Part shown: positions 15,493-24,765 of the stretch, piece after piece
How the letters are laid out: every line of letters begins with the position of its first letter
Position numbering within the stretch: position 1 is the first letter of the stretch
From: Anaeromusa acidaminophila DSM 3853
Lineage (GTDB): Bacteria > Bacillota > Negativicutes > Anaeromusales > Anaeromusaceae
Length of the DNA: 36,725 nt
Assembly (NCBI RefSeq): GCF_000374545.1
Contig: NZ_KB894611.1
Coordinates: forward strand, 1 to 36,725
Reading direction: 5' to 3'
Position numbers and translations under genes: made by a program
The notes under the pieces: generated by a model
What the model was told of the DNA's origin: nothing
The model's input: the letters and a program-made list of their open reading frames with translations, nothing else
Database searches by the model: none

Positions 15493-18033
15493 CTACCAGC
15501 GATTCACCATTTCAATTTGGGTTGTATGTCCAGAAGAGTTGTTAGAAGGATCATTAGCCCGGTAATAACGTTCGCTAGAGTGGGATACCTGAATGGATGA
15601 GTTTTTACCGACTTTCAAATCGACTTGTGCGCCGATTTTTTGCATTAGCTCGTCGTATTCCGGCATACTCAAGTCTTTTTTGCGAGTGTAGTCATAAGAG
15701 ACCGTCGCATTAACCTGATCCGTGACTTTGCGGGAATAACTGATTCCTGCAGAAATAACATTCTGATCGGATGTTACTCCTTTATCCAAATGATTAACAT
15801 GGTCTTTGCCAAAGCTGACTTTGGTTGTCAATCCTTCTAAAAACTTTGGTTCCCAAGCAACGCCTAAAGCAACACCTGAAACATTTCGACTTTCACCATC
15901 TACATTATAGCCGGTTGAAGTATCAATTTCTGGCTGATTGACATCATATTTACTGCGGCTGAAGGTGATGAAGGTAACAAGTTCCTGAGGAATGACCGCA
16001 TAAGCGATTTTCAGATACCCTTCAAAATGCCGGGAGTCAATAGCCGATGGAGCATTTACGACCTGACCGGCAGCGGCGCTCTGATTACGCTTTTTGTACT
16101 CGTATTCGACGCCAGGGGTGACAGTAACTCGTTCACTTAGATGATAATCGCGAGAAAGTCCGGTTGCTAGCCTGGTTTCACTGCCATTTACGCCATCATC
16201 GCCACGGGTAAAGGTATAACCCAGATTAAGAGCCATATCCTTGGCCAACATATAAGTGCCGTTCACCGTGCCTGTGATCGTTGTCCCAGCGCTTTTATAA
16301 CCATTCGCACTGGTTTGCGCATTGTTTTGCATTTGAAGACTCAACAACACTTCCGCTTTTTGTTCTTGCTTATCAAAGGCTCTCCAAGCGTAATCACCGC
16401 CTAAAACAATTTTTTGGATGTCATGATTGCCGTTTTCATCCTGGGAGTACCGGGAGATCTTAGCACTCAGTTTGGCAACATTTTCTTTCAAAATGGACTC
16501 AACAGAAAAATCAAACCCCTTATTGCCAGCTGGGTATGGATAATCCGGTGAACCAGAGTTAGAAGAAGAAGTACCTCCTGTAGTTCCTTTTACAAACGAA
16601 GCATAGTTGCTATCTACGTTAACAAAATGGAATGTGCTGCGAACATTTTTACTGAAAGCATGAGAAATATCCATAAAGATAGCACTGATGCTTTGGGAAG
16701 GCGCTCCCTCTGTTTCCGAATTACCACGGTTAATCTCACCGGTTAAGGTAGTGGCTGGTCCCAATTTTCCATCGAAACCGAACGTGAAAACTGATTTTTT
16801 ATTAGAAGGTATCGCAATTTCTTTGCCAGCAGCATACGAAAGAGCGGTAGTGAAATTCTTTATAAGTCGTTCGGTTTTGTACTGCAAACCCATGACATTC
16901 TGTGCATTTCCCTGGTTATACTCTGGGTCTACAAATTGACCCGTTTTCCCGCTAAATACAGTGAGTTCATCTTTTGTGTCTTTGTTTTGGTAATTATACT
17001 CAATCCCTTTTACATCGCTTAAATCCACATTGTATTTGCCAAAGGATTCATTAAAACGTCCGTAGGTGATGCGATGTTTATTTTGGATTAAGGCCACGAG
17101 ATTATCAAAGGAATAAGTAGATCCACCTTCACCGACAAACCCATTTGCGTTGTAAGCTCTAAGGCCGGTTGTTATTTGAACTGCTTTGCTGGCATTAAAA
17201 GCAAATTTCGCAAGAATCTGATCGGTCATGTAATGAGAGGATTCATATTTTTTCTTGGTAGGGTTCCCATATGCATCCAGATTATTGGTGGTATCATAGA
17301 TTTCCCTGCCTTCAGAGCCGGTATCTTGGTACTTCAAGATATGCTCGAAAGACATTTGAACAAGTGGCGGTTTTTTCTCTTCGGCTTTGGGTGCTCCTTG
17401 CGCGGCTGCCGCGGAGGGAAGTCCCTTTGCGGTATAGGTGGCAGCTTCCTTTTCCGGCACATCGGATAATGCATCGATGGAATCTAATTTCTTGGGAGGC
17501 GGAGCTGCCGGCTTCGCTGATTGCGATGCAGCAGGTTGACTGGGACGGTTAAAGGGAAATAGGGAGCTGCCTAAAGAGGGAATGGGTGGTGCACCAAACG
17601 CGGCATTACCGCCACTGGTTGGTTGCTGCTGTACCGGAGCTGCAGGAAGCTTGAGCGAATTAACCGCTTCTACTAATTGGGTACTCTGCATGACCATTGA
17701 AACGCGGTTTCCTGCGGACGAAGCCACTTGTTTGAGTTGTTTTATTGTATCAGGGTCCATTTGTGCAGACCCTTCATAACCTCGCAGGAGAGAATACGAT
17801 TCTAAAAGATCAAGTTCGTAGCGCGTAAGGCCATCCGTCATGGAAAGGGTGTTGATAATAGGAGATGATAGCTTCCCTGATATGTTTCGGATCGCATCAA
17901 CTTCCGCATTTCCAGGAGCCATAGCTCCAATACTGGACGTAGCTGCAGCTTGAGAAACAGAAGAAGTTGCAAAAAACAAGGCTAACCCTAAAGCAACTCC
18001 TCGTTTTGATTGACTATTTATGTTGAATTTCAA
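15493..18033 (-). CDS. Outer-membrane beta-barrel (porin-like) protein
   Basis: An 846-residue protein with a signal peptide ending near SQAAA. After a helical segment (40-120) and a proline/alanine-rich linker (135-225), the C-terminal 600 residues show alternating polar/hydrophobic strands with aromatic girdle residues, for example LNLGYTFTRGD, VTPGVEYEYKKR, VNATVSYDYTRK, and end in MVNRW, a terminal aromatic as in outer-membrane proteins. This is the clearest sign of an outer membrane. It may be a large porin or a partner of the pilus secretin. There is no S-layer homology domain. A CCGTATACTAAAA promoter lies 30 bp upstream. Confidence 0.8.
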   Translation of the reverse strand: MKFNINSQSKRGVALGLALFFATSSVSQAAATSSIGAMAPGNAEVDAIRNISGKLSSPIINTLSMTDGLTRYELDLLESYSLLRGYEGSAQMDPDTIKQLKQVASSAGNRVSMVMQSTQLVEAVNSLKLPAAPVQQQPTSGGNAAFGAPPIPSLGSSLFPFNRPSQPAASQSAKPAAPPPKKLDSIDALSDVPEKEAATYTAKGLPSAAAAQGAPKAEEKKPPLVQMSFEHILKYQDTGSEGREIYDTTNNLDAYGNPTKKKYESSHYMTDQILAKFAFNASKAVQITTGLRAYNANGFVGEGGSTYSFDNLVALIQNKHRITYGRFNESFGKYNVDLSDVKGIEYNYQNKDTKDELTVFSGKTGQFVDPEYNQGNAQNVMGLQYKTERLIKNFTTALSYAAGKEIAIPSNKKSVFTFGFDGKLGPATTLTGEINRGNSETEGAPSQSISAIFMDISHAFSKNVRSTFHFVNVDSNYASFVKGTTGGTSSSNSGSPDYPYPAGNKGFDFSVESILKENVAKLSAKISRYSQDENGNHDIQKIVLGGDYAWRAFDKQEQKAEVLLSLQMQNNAQTSANGYKSAGTTITGTVNGTYMLAKDMALNLGYTFTRGDDGVNGSETRLATGLSRDYHLSERVTVTPGVEYEYKKRNQSAAAGQVVNAPSAIDSRHFEGYLKIAYAVIPQELVTFITFSRSKYDVNQPEIDTSTGYNVDGESRNVSGVALGVAWEPKFLEGLTTKVSFGKDHVNHLDKGVTSDQNVISAGISYSRKVTDQVNATVSYDYTRKKDLSMPEYDELMQKIGAQVDLKVGKNSSIQVSHSSERYYRANDPSNNSSGHTTQIEMVNRW

Positions 18034-18063
18034 ATATAGATCACCCCCTTGAAAGGCTTCTTA

Positions 18064-18076
18064 TTTTAGTATACGG
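18064..18076 (-). promoter_or_regulatory. Promoter motif CCGTATACTAAAA of the beta-barrel gene
   Basis: Reads CCGTATACTAAAA on the - strand, 30 bp before the ATG. With the copy at 18151 it forms a 17-bp perfect inverted repeat (18063-18079 with 18148-18164) between divergent genes. Confidence 0.6.
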
Positions 18077-18150
18077 AGATTTGAACTGTTCCTTCTTAAG
18101 AAAGAAAAAATTAAATCTTTTTTCATTCGTCCATGAAATTGAGCTTTTCT

Positions 18151-18163
18151 CCGTATACTAAAA
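18151..18163 (+). promoter_or_regulatory. Promoter motif CCGTATACTAAAA of the CPBP/pil operon
   Basis: Sense orientation upstream of the pilus operon, about 80 bp before the first ATG. TGAAAT lies 12 bp before the CGTATA, with a similar TGAAAA at the same distance in the copy at 29475. Confidence 0.6.
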
Positions 18164-18241
18164 TTAAGCGACCCAATCATTGAGACACAACTGGGGATAG
18201 AGCTATATAAAAATTAGCTAATAGAACAAGGAGGTTATTGT

Positions 18242-18871
18242 ATGGGAGCTACACTAAAAGGATTTTCCATTGTAGTATTCGTGCCTGCCATTATGTATTT
18301 TGCGATTAGTTGGGTGTTCATGGGAAGAGCCGACGGACTGATGGCATTTTACGTAATTTTATATTCTCTAATGCTTATGGTTTCTATGCGTTATTCCCAG
18401 ACTCAACCGCTTTTGGGACTGGATATCGGGTGGAAATATATTCGGACGGAACCATGGTTATTGCTGGGCGGTCTTGTATTATGGGTTCTCATGCTGCCCT
18501 GGGTATTGTTTGTAAAAGAGATGATGGATATTGCCGAAGCAACCGTCCTTTTTTCACCTGTTCCCGTTGTCCTTGAAAAATATGGGCTGTTCGGTGCAGT
18601 TATGACGTTTGGGTTGGCACCCATTGCAGAAGAGTATTTTTTTAGACATTTTCTGTATGGTAATCTTGCAAATCGAATGGCGCCCTTTGCAGCAGCTTTA
18701 ATCTCCAGTGTTGTATATGGACTTTCTCATACACATCTTTTGTTAATTGGCTCTATGTTTGTCGTTGGAATGGTCCAGTGTTTCTTTTACGAGCGAGTAC
18801 GGGCTTTATCACTTGTGATTTTCACCAATATTGTTTTGCAAATCTTACTGAGCTTCATGACAAAAATTTGA
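18242..18871 (+). CDS. CPBP (CAAX/Abi-type) intramembrane metalloprotease
   Basis: A 209-residue, highly hydrophobic protein with about six membrane helices. PIAEEYFFRHFLYGNL carries the EExxxR motif and VVYGLSHTHLLL the second conserved motif with histidine, as in bacterial CPBP proteases. Roles range from peptide or bacteriocin maturation to self-immunity. It is first in the pilus operon, 13 bp before the PilM-like gene, so it may act on a pilus component or on the small hydrophobic peptides; the latter is speculation. AAGGAGG lies 7 bp upstream. Confidence 0.85.
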   Translation: MGATLKGFSIVVFVPAIMYFAISWVFMGRADGLMAFYVILYSLMLMVSMRYSQTQPLLGLDIGWKYIRTEPWLLLGGLVLWVLMLPWVLFVKEMMDIAEATVLFSPVPVVLEKYGLFGAVMTFGLAPIAEEYFFRHFLYGNLANRMAPFAAALISSVVYGLSHTHLLLIGSMFVVGMVQCFFYERVRALSLVIFTNIVLQILLSFMTKI

Positions 18872-18884
18872 GGAGGCTACTCTG

Positions 18885-20033
18885 ATGAAATTTGGTAAAC
18901 CAACTATGAATTTTAAACCTCCCAAGCTTTCGTTGAATCTTTCTGGGGGAGAAAACATTTTATCCATTTCCATTCGAAAAGAAGAAACCTTGGTAGTTGC
19001 AGGAAAACTGAAAAAAAATATGTTTGTTCCTAAACGAATGTTGCGTTTTGATACCATCGCATACGCGATCGCAGAACAAAACCCGGAAGAGCTTGCAGCA
19101 TTTTTCCTGCGAGTTTTCCAAGAGATTGGCTCCAGTAACTATCAGGTAAATATTTCATTACCTGCTTCCTTAACGCCGCTTGATTGTTTTGAAAGCAGCA
19201 TTAAAAACCCCGATGACCGGCAAAATGAAATTCTGTCAAATTACATGAGGCAGTTAGAGTATGATGACGAAAATGCACTGGTGGTTAATGAGATCATGGC
19301 CATCCCTATTGATGAATCCGGCACCAGGGCGTTCATATCTTCCTCTTGTACGGAACGAGCGATTGTAGAATTGCTTATTGCCGGGGCAGATATTGCCAAT
19401 ATGGACATTCGAAGCATTGAACCAGAAGCGGTAGGACTTTTCCGGTATTTAGGTCTTGAATATGGAAGCACCTGTGTTGCCGATGTAGAGGAAGACTGTT
19501 TGGTTCTGACTACGTTCGTTCCAGACAAAGGAATCTTTTCTTTGCAAAAGCCATCTTTGGGATATATGGAAATACTAGATGGAGTAGATGGAGCCTATCG
19601 TTTTTACCGCCATTTGAGTATTCGCGACGAATATGAGCTAGATATGACAGAAGATCATGGCGCAAGCGAAACGCCCGTCTTTATTATTGGCACTGCCAGA
19701 AAGGAATTAACTGACAAATTCAGAACCGAATGCGGCAGCCATCAAATGCAAAAGCGTATCGGAACAATGCCGCTCTCTTTAATGATAGACTCCTCTGATT
19801 TTGATGACGCAGACATCCAGCAATTTGCTGCACCATTGGGGCTTGCATTGAAGTCGATCTATGAAAGGATGGAGCAAAACTATGAACCGGAACGAATCAT
19901 GGAAGTGGATGCCGACGACGAACTTTATGGAGGCAATGGAGATAGAGCGGAGATATTGCCTGAGAATAATGAACAGAGGACAAAAGTGGCTCAAAGGATG
20001 CAGCGTTTTTTTGGTCCTTCTCATTCTGCTTAG
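18885..20033 (+). CDS. PilM-like type IV pilus assembly protein
   Basis: A 382-residue soluble protein with no signal peptide. The sequence is divergent; the call rests mainly on its place before PilN/O/P-like genes and on length and beta/alpha pattern fitting an actin-like PilM fold (INISLPASLT, then VVNEIMAIPID, a late GTMPLSL). PilM sits on the cytoplasmic face and binds the PilN tail. Its C-terminal coding region may overlap the following gene if that gene starts upstream. AGGAGG lies 9 bp before the ATG. Confidence 0.6.
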   Translation: MKFGKPTMNFKPPKLSLNLSGGENILSISIRKEETLVVAGKLKKNMFVPKRMLRFDTIAYAIAEQNPEELAAFFLRVFQEIGSSNYQVNISLPASLTPLDCFESSIKNPDDRQNEILSNYMRQLEYDDENALVVNEIMAIPIDESGTRAFISSSCTERAIVELLIAGADIANMDIRSIEPEAVGLFRYLGLEYGSTCVADVEEDCLVLTTFVPDKGIFSLQKPSLGYMEILDGVDGAYRFYRHLSIRDEYELDMTEDHGASETPVFIIGTARKELTDKFRTECGSHQMQKRIGTMPLSLMIDSSDFDDADIQQFAAPLGLALKSIYERMEQNYEPERIMEVDADDELYGGNGDRAEILPENNEQRTKVAQRMQRFFGPSHSA

Positions 20034-20439
20034 CGGGTCTGTAATTGCAATACAGAAGTATTATCCCGGAAATATGACCGGCCAAGCACTAGACGAAGAA
20101 TATCAGCGAAATGCGCAGCACCTTACCGATACTCAAAAACGGATTGATATTCTTCAAAAAGCGCAATTAGAGCGTCGGCCCATTGTTTTATTGATGGAAG
20201 AGGTAATCCTTCGCCGGCCGGACGGTGTATGGTTAACCAAAGTAGAAGTAGGAGAAGGGCAAAAATCAGGTTCGGTAGTAGTAGAAGGTTTTGGCCGAAA
20301 GGCTTCTGATTTTCAGGATTTTGTCGAAAAGCTGCAGCAAAGCGACAAGACCATCATCTCTGGAGCGGTTATGGAAAAAATCGGCACCAGTAACGGAAAC
20401 GTAAAAACATTTCAGCTAAAGGCGTTAACAGCCAAGTAG
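19969..20439 (+). CDS. PilN-like inner-membrane alignment protein
   Basis: From the ATG at 19969 the protein has 156 residues: a 9-residue basic cytoplasmic end (MNRGQKWLK), one membrane helix (VFLVLLILLSGSVIAI), a coiled coil (YQRNAQHLTDTQKRIDILQK) and a periplasmic domain with VWLTKVEVGEG and VVVEGFGRKASDFQDFVEKL, the classic PilN core. The frame is open up to 19861 with further ATGs at 19882, 19909, 19927 and 19936, so the start is uncertain; all overlap pilM. Confidence 0.75.
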   Translation: MNRGQKWLKGCSVFLVLLILLSGSVIAIQKYYPGNMTGQALDEEYQRNAQHLTDTQKRIDILQKAQLERRPIVLLMEEVILRRPDGVWLTKVEVGEGQKSGSVVVEGFGRKASDFQDFVEKLQQSDKTIISGAVMEKIGTSNGNVKTFQLKALTAK

Positions 20440-20456
20440 TTGGGAAAGGACATGTT

Positions 20457-21125
20457 ATGAAGCTTACGGGCTATTGGGACTACCTTAAAAGCGAAGACGA
20501 AGAGTTCAAGTTTTACCGAAAAGATTTCGCAAAGAAAGCAGCCATAATCGGTACATTGGTTTGTATTGTTGGCGGGCTCTTGCACTTTTACAATCTTCAA
20601 CAAGAAGAATTTCGTGCACAAAACGAAAAGCGAAAAAACTTAGCAGCCATAAAAGAACAAGTATCCCAAAAAGAAAATGAATGGAAAACCTTAATGCTAA
20701 ATATAGGAAGTGCACCCATTCCCAAAACCGAAGTTGCCCAGATTCAAAACAATATTATCCAGCACATGCAACAACTAGGCGTAGATGTGCAGGGAATCAC
20801 TACGGTTAACACGCCGCCTGCCCCCAAAGTGGCGCCGGCTGGACCTGGGGGAGCACAAGCAGGCAAAGAAGCAGCCGCAGCACCGCCGCCAGGCGTTGAA
20901 TACGAAGCCGTAGTGGTCGGCAGCTGGGATAATGTTCGAAAGGTACTTATTGATTTACCGAAAAGCAGTTCTTTTATAAATATCAAGCTCCTCCGCATGG
21001 AACCACAAGCGCCCACGCAAACTCCTCAAGCTGCAGCCCCTGGCGTAACAAACGCAGCTACACAAAAAATTGAAGGGCCGCCGCAAATAAAAGCAACCTT
21101 CCGTTATAAAATTTACACAGAATAG
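20457..21125 (+). CDS. PilO-like inner-membrane alignment protein
   Basis: A 222-residue protein with a short cytoplasmic end, a membrane helix at about 28-46, a charged coiled coil (residues 48-82) and a periplasmic domain containing YEAVVVGSWDNVRKVLIDLPKS, the PilO ferredoxin-like core. Alanine/proline-rich inserts at 115-145 and 185-205 are longer than usual. It should pair with the PilN-like protein to link PilM to the secretin complex. It starts 17 bp after the PilN stop with GGGAAAGGA upstream. Confidence 0.75.
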   Translation: MKLTGYWDYLKSEDEEFKFYRKDFAKKAAIIGTLVCIVGGLLHFYNLQQEEFRAQNEKRKNLAAIKEQVSQKENEWKTLMLNIGSAPIPKTEVAQIQNNIIQHMQQLGVDVQGITTVNTPPAPKVAPAGPGGAQAGKEAAAAPPPGVEYEAVVVGSWDNVRKVLIDLPKSSSFINIKLLRMEPQAPTQTPQAAAPGVTNAATQKIEGPPQIKATFRYKIYTE

Positions 21126-21139
21126 GAGGCCGTAAATAG

Positions 21140-21799
21140 ATGAATTTAAATAAACTGTCCAAAAACAAACAAATCGCAGTCTTCGCTATTTGCATGGTCT
21201 CTTCTGCAACTATTTTATACTCCTTTTTTTCCTATACAAATGCGAAAAAGGAAGCAGCTAAAAATGCAGCTACCGTAGAGGTTGTAAATCCAGCAACAGG
21301 CAATACGTTACCTAATAACGCTGGTCCAACTATTTCTGCCCAGGAGCTTCGTGCAATTGCTTCTCCTTTTGCGCTTACGCCCAATGGCAGTACTGTAGAT
21401 TTTCCTGGTGGAGGTGGCGGGTCTGGAACGGCAACGGCAACAGGAGGTGCAGCCCCGTTTGGAGCACCCCCTATTCCGGGAATGCCAGGTTTTCAGAGTG
21501 CGGGAACTGGGGCAGCTAATGCGGCGTATGCCAACACCATGCAATTAAGAGCCATTCTGCAAGGCGGCGGCAGGTACGTTGCTGTTGTAGCGATGGGCAA
21601 CGAAACCATCAATGTAGAAGTTGGCAGCGCTACGCCGAGAGGAAGCGTTGAAAGCATTTCCTCGGAAGGGGCAACTATTGGAGGAACGTATTATGCGTTA
21701 CAACGGGGTATATCCCAAGAATCCGAAAAATCGGGTTCCAGTGGCGCCAGTAATGGAAGTGGTGCACCGACACCAATTATTCCAATGGGAGGAAAATAA
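21140..21799 (+). CDS. PilP-like periplasmic linker protein
   Basis: A 219-residue protein with one N-terminal membrane helix (VFAICMVSSATILYSFF), a disordered G/P/A-rich linker (about 60-130) and a small beta domain with MQLRAILQGGGRYVAVVAMG and INVEVGSATPRGSV, like the homology-region fold of PilP/GspC that contacts the secretin. Another Gly/Ser/Pro tail follows. Position between PilO-like and secretin genes supports the call. It is membrane-anchored rather than a lipoprotein. Confidence 0.65.
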   Translation: MNLNKLSKNKQIAVFAICMVSSATILYSFFSYTNAKKEAAKNAATVEVVNPATGNTLPNNAGPTISAQELRAIASPFALTPNGSTVDFPGGGGGSGTATATGGAAPFGAPPIPGMPGFQSAGTGAANAAYANTMQLRAILQGGGRYVAVVAMGNETINVEVGSATPRGSVESISSEGATIGGTYYALQRGISQESEKSGSSGASNGSGAPTPIIPMGGK

Positions 21800-21800
21800 T

Positions 21801-23069
21801 ATGCATAAGGCTTTTGGCAAAGTTGTAAGGGTGTTGTTTGTGGCATTGTTTTTATTGTCGGCTTCGCCGCCGGCTTTCGCAGAAGGAAGCGCAGATCCTG
21901 TTTTGATTTCGGCCGAATATAAAAATACCCGTCTTACGGATACCTTAGATTCACTTTCGTATCTGTCCGGCAATAAAATCATTGTGGTTGGAAAACTTGA
22001 TGGTACCGTGGTTGCCCGTTTTGATAATCTGACCTTTGAAACCATTTTAGAAAAGTTGGGTAAGGCCTTCAATTTCAGTTGGACGATTGAAGACGGGATA
22101 ATTTTAGTAAGTCCCAACGATACGATGGCGACGCAAGTAAAGACGTTTGCGTTGCATCACACCAATCTGAAGTCGGCCAAGGAAAAGCTTGCTACGTTTA
22201 TTTCGGAATCTAAAATTGCTATTAACAATGAGGAATCTAGTGTAACGGTAGACAGTACGCCGGGTAATCTAAAAAAAGCGCAAGCAATTTTAGAAGAGAT
22301 GGACGTTCCGGTTAAACAGGTCATGATTCAAGCGCAAATGATTCAAATTGATCGGACTGACGCGGAAAAACTCGGCTTTACCTATAGCTGGAACAGCTAT
22401 GATTCTACGAAGTCTCCGTGGAAATTCAGCTATACGACTACCTTCGATGCAAACCGAATCTTAACGAATGGTTCTATTATTGCAAGACCTTCCATTACTA
22501 CCTTCAACGGACTGGAAGCAAAAATCAGCATGTCTGACGATGTGCCAATCCTTAAAACAACGGTAGCAACGGACGGAACGAAAACCACCGATGTTGAGTA
22601 TAAAAAGGTTGGCGTGGAACTGAATGTCACGCCGCGAGTCAATGACATTAACGGTAAATATATCACCATGAAAATCCATCCTACGGTTAGTGCTATTGTA
22701 AAAATGATTGAGCAAAACAACGTAACGGCGCCGCAGGTAGCCATTCGCGAGGCGGAAACAACCGTTCGGGTTCGCTCGGGTGAAACGGTAATTATCGGCG
22801 GCCTGATCAAAGATGAAGAGTTGAATAATCTGACCAAAATTCCCCTTTTGGGCGATTTGCCCTTCTTTGGGAAGTTTTTTCAACACAAAGATAACACTAA
22901 GACAAAATCGGAAGTGTTTATCTTTGTTACCCCAATCTTGCTGGATGAGTTAAGCAGCGCCGACGTTCCAGAAGAATACGTTAGTAAGGGAGCCTCGTCC
23001 GCACGTCTTGTCAATGGAGATAAAGCTCCCTACGAGGCATCTCTTAGAGGAAAGGAAAATACGCAATGA
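21801..23069 (+). CDS. pilQ: Type IV pilus secretin (PilQ-like)
   Basis: A 422-residue protein with a signal peptide (cleavage near AFA-EG at 27). It has a short N0/STN-like region (ISAEYKNTRLTDTLDSLS), one N1-type repeat (about 110-165) and the secretin domain: VRSGETVIIGGLIKDEE, then KIPLLGDLPFFGKFF and SEVFIFVTPILL. It forms the outer-membrane pore for the pilus and is strong evidence for a diderm. It lacks AMIN domains and is short for a PilQ. GGGAGG lies upstream of the ATG at 21801; the frame upstream of it is the shadow of the PilP gene. Confidence 0.9.
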   Translation: MHKAFGKVVRVLFVALFLLSASPPAFAEGSADPVLISAEYKNTRLTDTLDSLSYLSGNKIIVVGKLDGTVVARFDNLTFETILEKLGKAFNFSWTIEDGIILVSPNDTMATQVKTFALHHTNLKSAKEKLATFISESKIAINNEESSVTVDSTPGNLKKAQAILEEMDVPVKQVMIQAQMIQIDRTDAEKLGFTYSWNSYDSTKSPWKFSYTTTFDANRILTNGSIIARPSITTFNGLEAKISMSDDVPILKTTVATDGTKTTDVEYKKVGVELNVTPRVNDINGKYITMKIHPTVSAIVKMIEQNNVTAPQVAIREAETTVRVRSGETVIIGGLIKDEELNNLTKIPLLGDLPFFGKFFQHKDNTKTKSEVFIFVTPILLDELSSADVPEEYVSKGASSARLVNGDKAPYEASLRGKENTQ

Positions 23070-24730
23070 GAAGAGGCACGATTTTTCATAGCTCACGCTT
23101 AGAGGATCGTTTTGGGGAATCTTCAAACGTATTATCTTCGAACCTAAAAGATGCAAAAACGGATATGGTTTTGAAAGAAGCCGTAATTCCACCGGATGTT
23201 CTCAAAATGATCGATCTTGATACAGTGAAGCAATATAGTATTTTGCCTCTCCATTTCGATCCAACGAGTAAAATTTTGCAGGTCGTCGCAGACAGTGTTG
23301 ATGTAGCAAAAGTACTACCTCAATTGGAACGAAAAGCCGGCGTGAGTATCGATTTCTTGTTTACCGATAAGATGAATCTCCGGGAGGGGATCAATCACCA
23401 TTATCAAATCTCCATTGAGCATTGCGCGGTTAATCAGGTTCCTCTGAACTTTGTTTCCACCTCGGTTGAAGAAGAGCCAGAAGAACAAGAGGAAGATACC
23501 CAGTCGATGACCGGTCCTAGCGCGGAATTTGTTGATACGCTCTTTCGACACGCGATTGAACGGCGCGCCTCGGATATTCATATGGACCCGTATGCAAATG
23601 GGAATATTCGCATACGATTCCGGATTGATGGCGTGTTAATTGATGTGTCCGATCAATTTATTCCTCTAACCAAAAAGAATGCCAAAGCTATTACTAACCG
23701 AATCAAAATCCTATCGGAATTAGACATTGGCAAAGCAAAAGAAATTCAAGATGGTTCTTTAAAAATCCAAGTCGATTCCGAAACAGAAAATCATCGAAAG
23801 GTTGATTTTCGTTTAAACTTTTTGCCCACTGACATTGGTGCCCAAAAGCCTGTTTTACGCGTATTGGACACCAATAAAACGGCTTTAAATTTAGAAGATC
23901 TTGGCTTTTGGCCAGAAGAAATTCAAATGTTGATGCGTCTTAGCCGGCGGTCGCATGGCATGATTTTAATTGCAGGCCCGACCGGCTCAGGCAAAACAAC
24001 AACTCTTTACTCCTTAATGCACACCTATGATTCGGAAAGCCTTAATATTTGCACCGTCGAAAATCCAGTCGAATATCACGTTGATGGGTTTACTCAAGTT
24101 TCGGTAAAGGAAAACATGGATTTTGCAGTTGTGCTGAAAGCCTTCTTAAGACAAGATCCGGATGTAATTCTAGTCGGTGAAACCCGTGACAAAGAAACGG
24201 CACGAACCGCCATTGAAGCGGCTCAAACAGGCCATTTGCTGTACACTACGCTGCATACGAATGATGCAGTATCTACGGTTAACCGTATGCTTACGCTAGG
24301 CGTTGCACCCTCTATGCTATACAGTGAAATGCTGGCCATTGTGGCACAGCGTCTAGTTCGGAAGATTTGTCCGTATTGTTCTGAAGATTACACCCCAAGT
24401 GATGAATTATGGAACTGTCTAAATAGCGAAGAGCAAAACTATTTGAGCCAGGGACATATGAAAAAGGGAAGAGGGTGTCCCAGGTGCTATAATCTCGGCT
24501 ACTATGATCGAATGGTAGTACCTGAAATATTAACGTTCGATAATCACACCCGAAGCCGGTTTATCCAGAATGCAGATCCGATTGATAACACCTTGTGGCT
24601 GCAAAAGCATAAGAAGTTTGTTACGATGTGGGACCGTGGTCTATCACTGGTTAAACAAGGCATTACAACGTTGGATGAAGTGATCCGCGTCTTCTACGAT
24701 GGGGAAAACAAACTTCGATCCGAAGACTAG
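23066..24730 (+). CDS. pilB: Pilus assembly ATPase PilB/GspE family
   Basis: A 554-residue ATPase. The N-terminal MshEN-like region (about 40-140) is followed by the core: Walker A GPTGSGKT (304-311), Walker B with ILVGE (E372), the His box around TGHLLYTTLHTNDA, and a tetracysteine zinc site (CPYC 435-438, CPRC 471-474) typical of extension ATPases. The C-terminus extends past the usual end with DEVIRVFYDG. It powers pilin polymerisation from the cytoplasm. The start overlaps the secretin stop by 4 bases. No PilT retraction ATPase is in the window. Confidence 0.95.
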   Translation: MRRGTIFHSSRLEDRFGESSNVLSSNLKDAKTDMVLKEAVIPPDVLKMIDLDTVKQYSILPLHFDPTSKILQVVADSVDVAKVLPQLERKAGVSIDFLFTDKMNLREGINHHYQISIEHCAVNQVPLNFVSTSVEEEPEEQEEDTQSMTGPSAEFVDTLFRHAIERRASDIHMDPYANGNIRIRFRIDGVLIDVSDQFIPLTKKNAKAITNRIKILSELDIGKAKEIQDGSLKIQVDSETENHRKVDFRLNFLPTDIGAQKPVLRVLDTNKTALNLEDLGFWPEEIQMLMRLSRRSHGMILIAGPTGSGKTTTLYSLMHTYDSESLNICTVENPVEYHVDGFTQVSVKENMDFAVVLKAFLRQDPDVILVGETRDKETARTAIEAAQTGHLLYTTLHTNDAVSTVNRMLTLGVAPSMLYSEMLAIVAQRLVRKICPYCSEDYTPSDELWNCLNSEEQNYLSQGHMKKGRGCPRCYNLGYYDRMVVPEILTFDNHTRSRFIQNADPIDNTLWLQKHKKFVTMWDRGLSLVKQGITTLDEVIRVFYDGENKLRSED

Positions 24731-24765
24731 CTTCGGGTCCGATTCGGAAGGAGGTCATCTGAAGC

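Noticed and set aside
21621-21800. Upstream extension of the secretin gene
   Set aside because: It overlaps the PilP-like gene; the ATG at 21801 has GGGAGG and begins a proper signal peptide.
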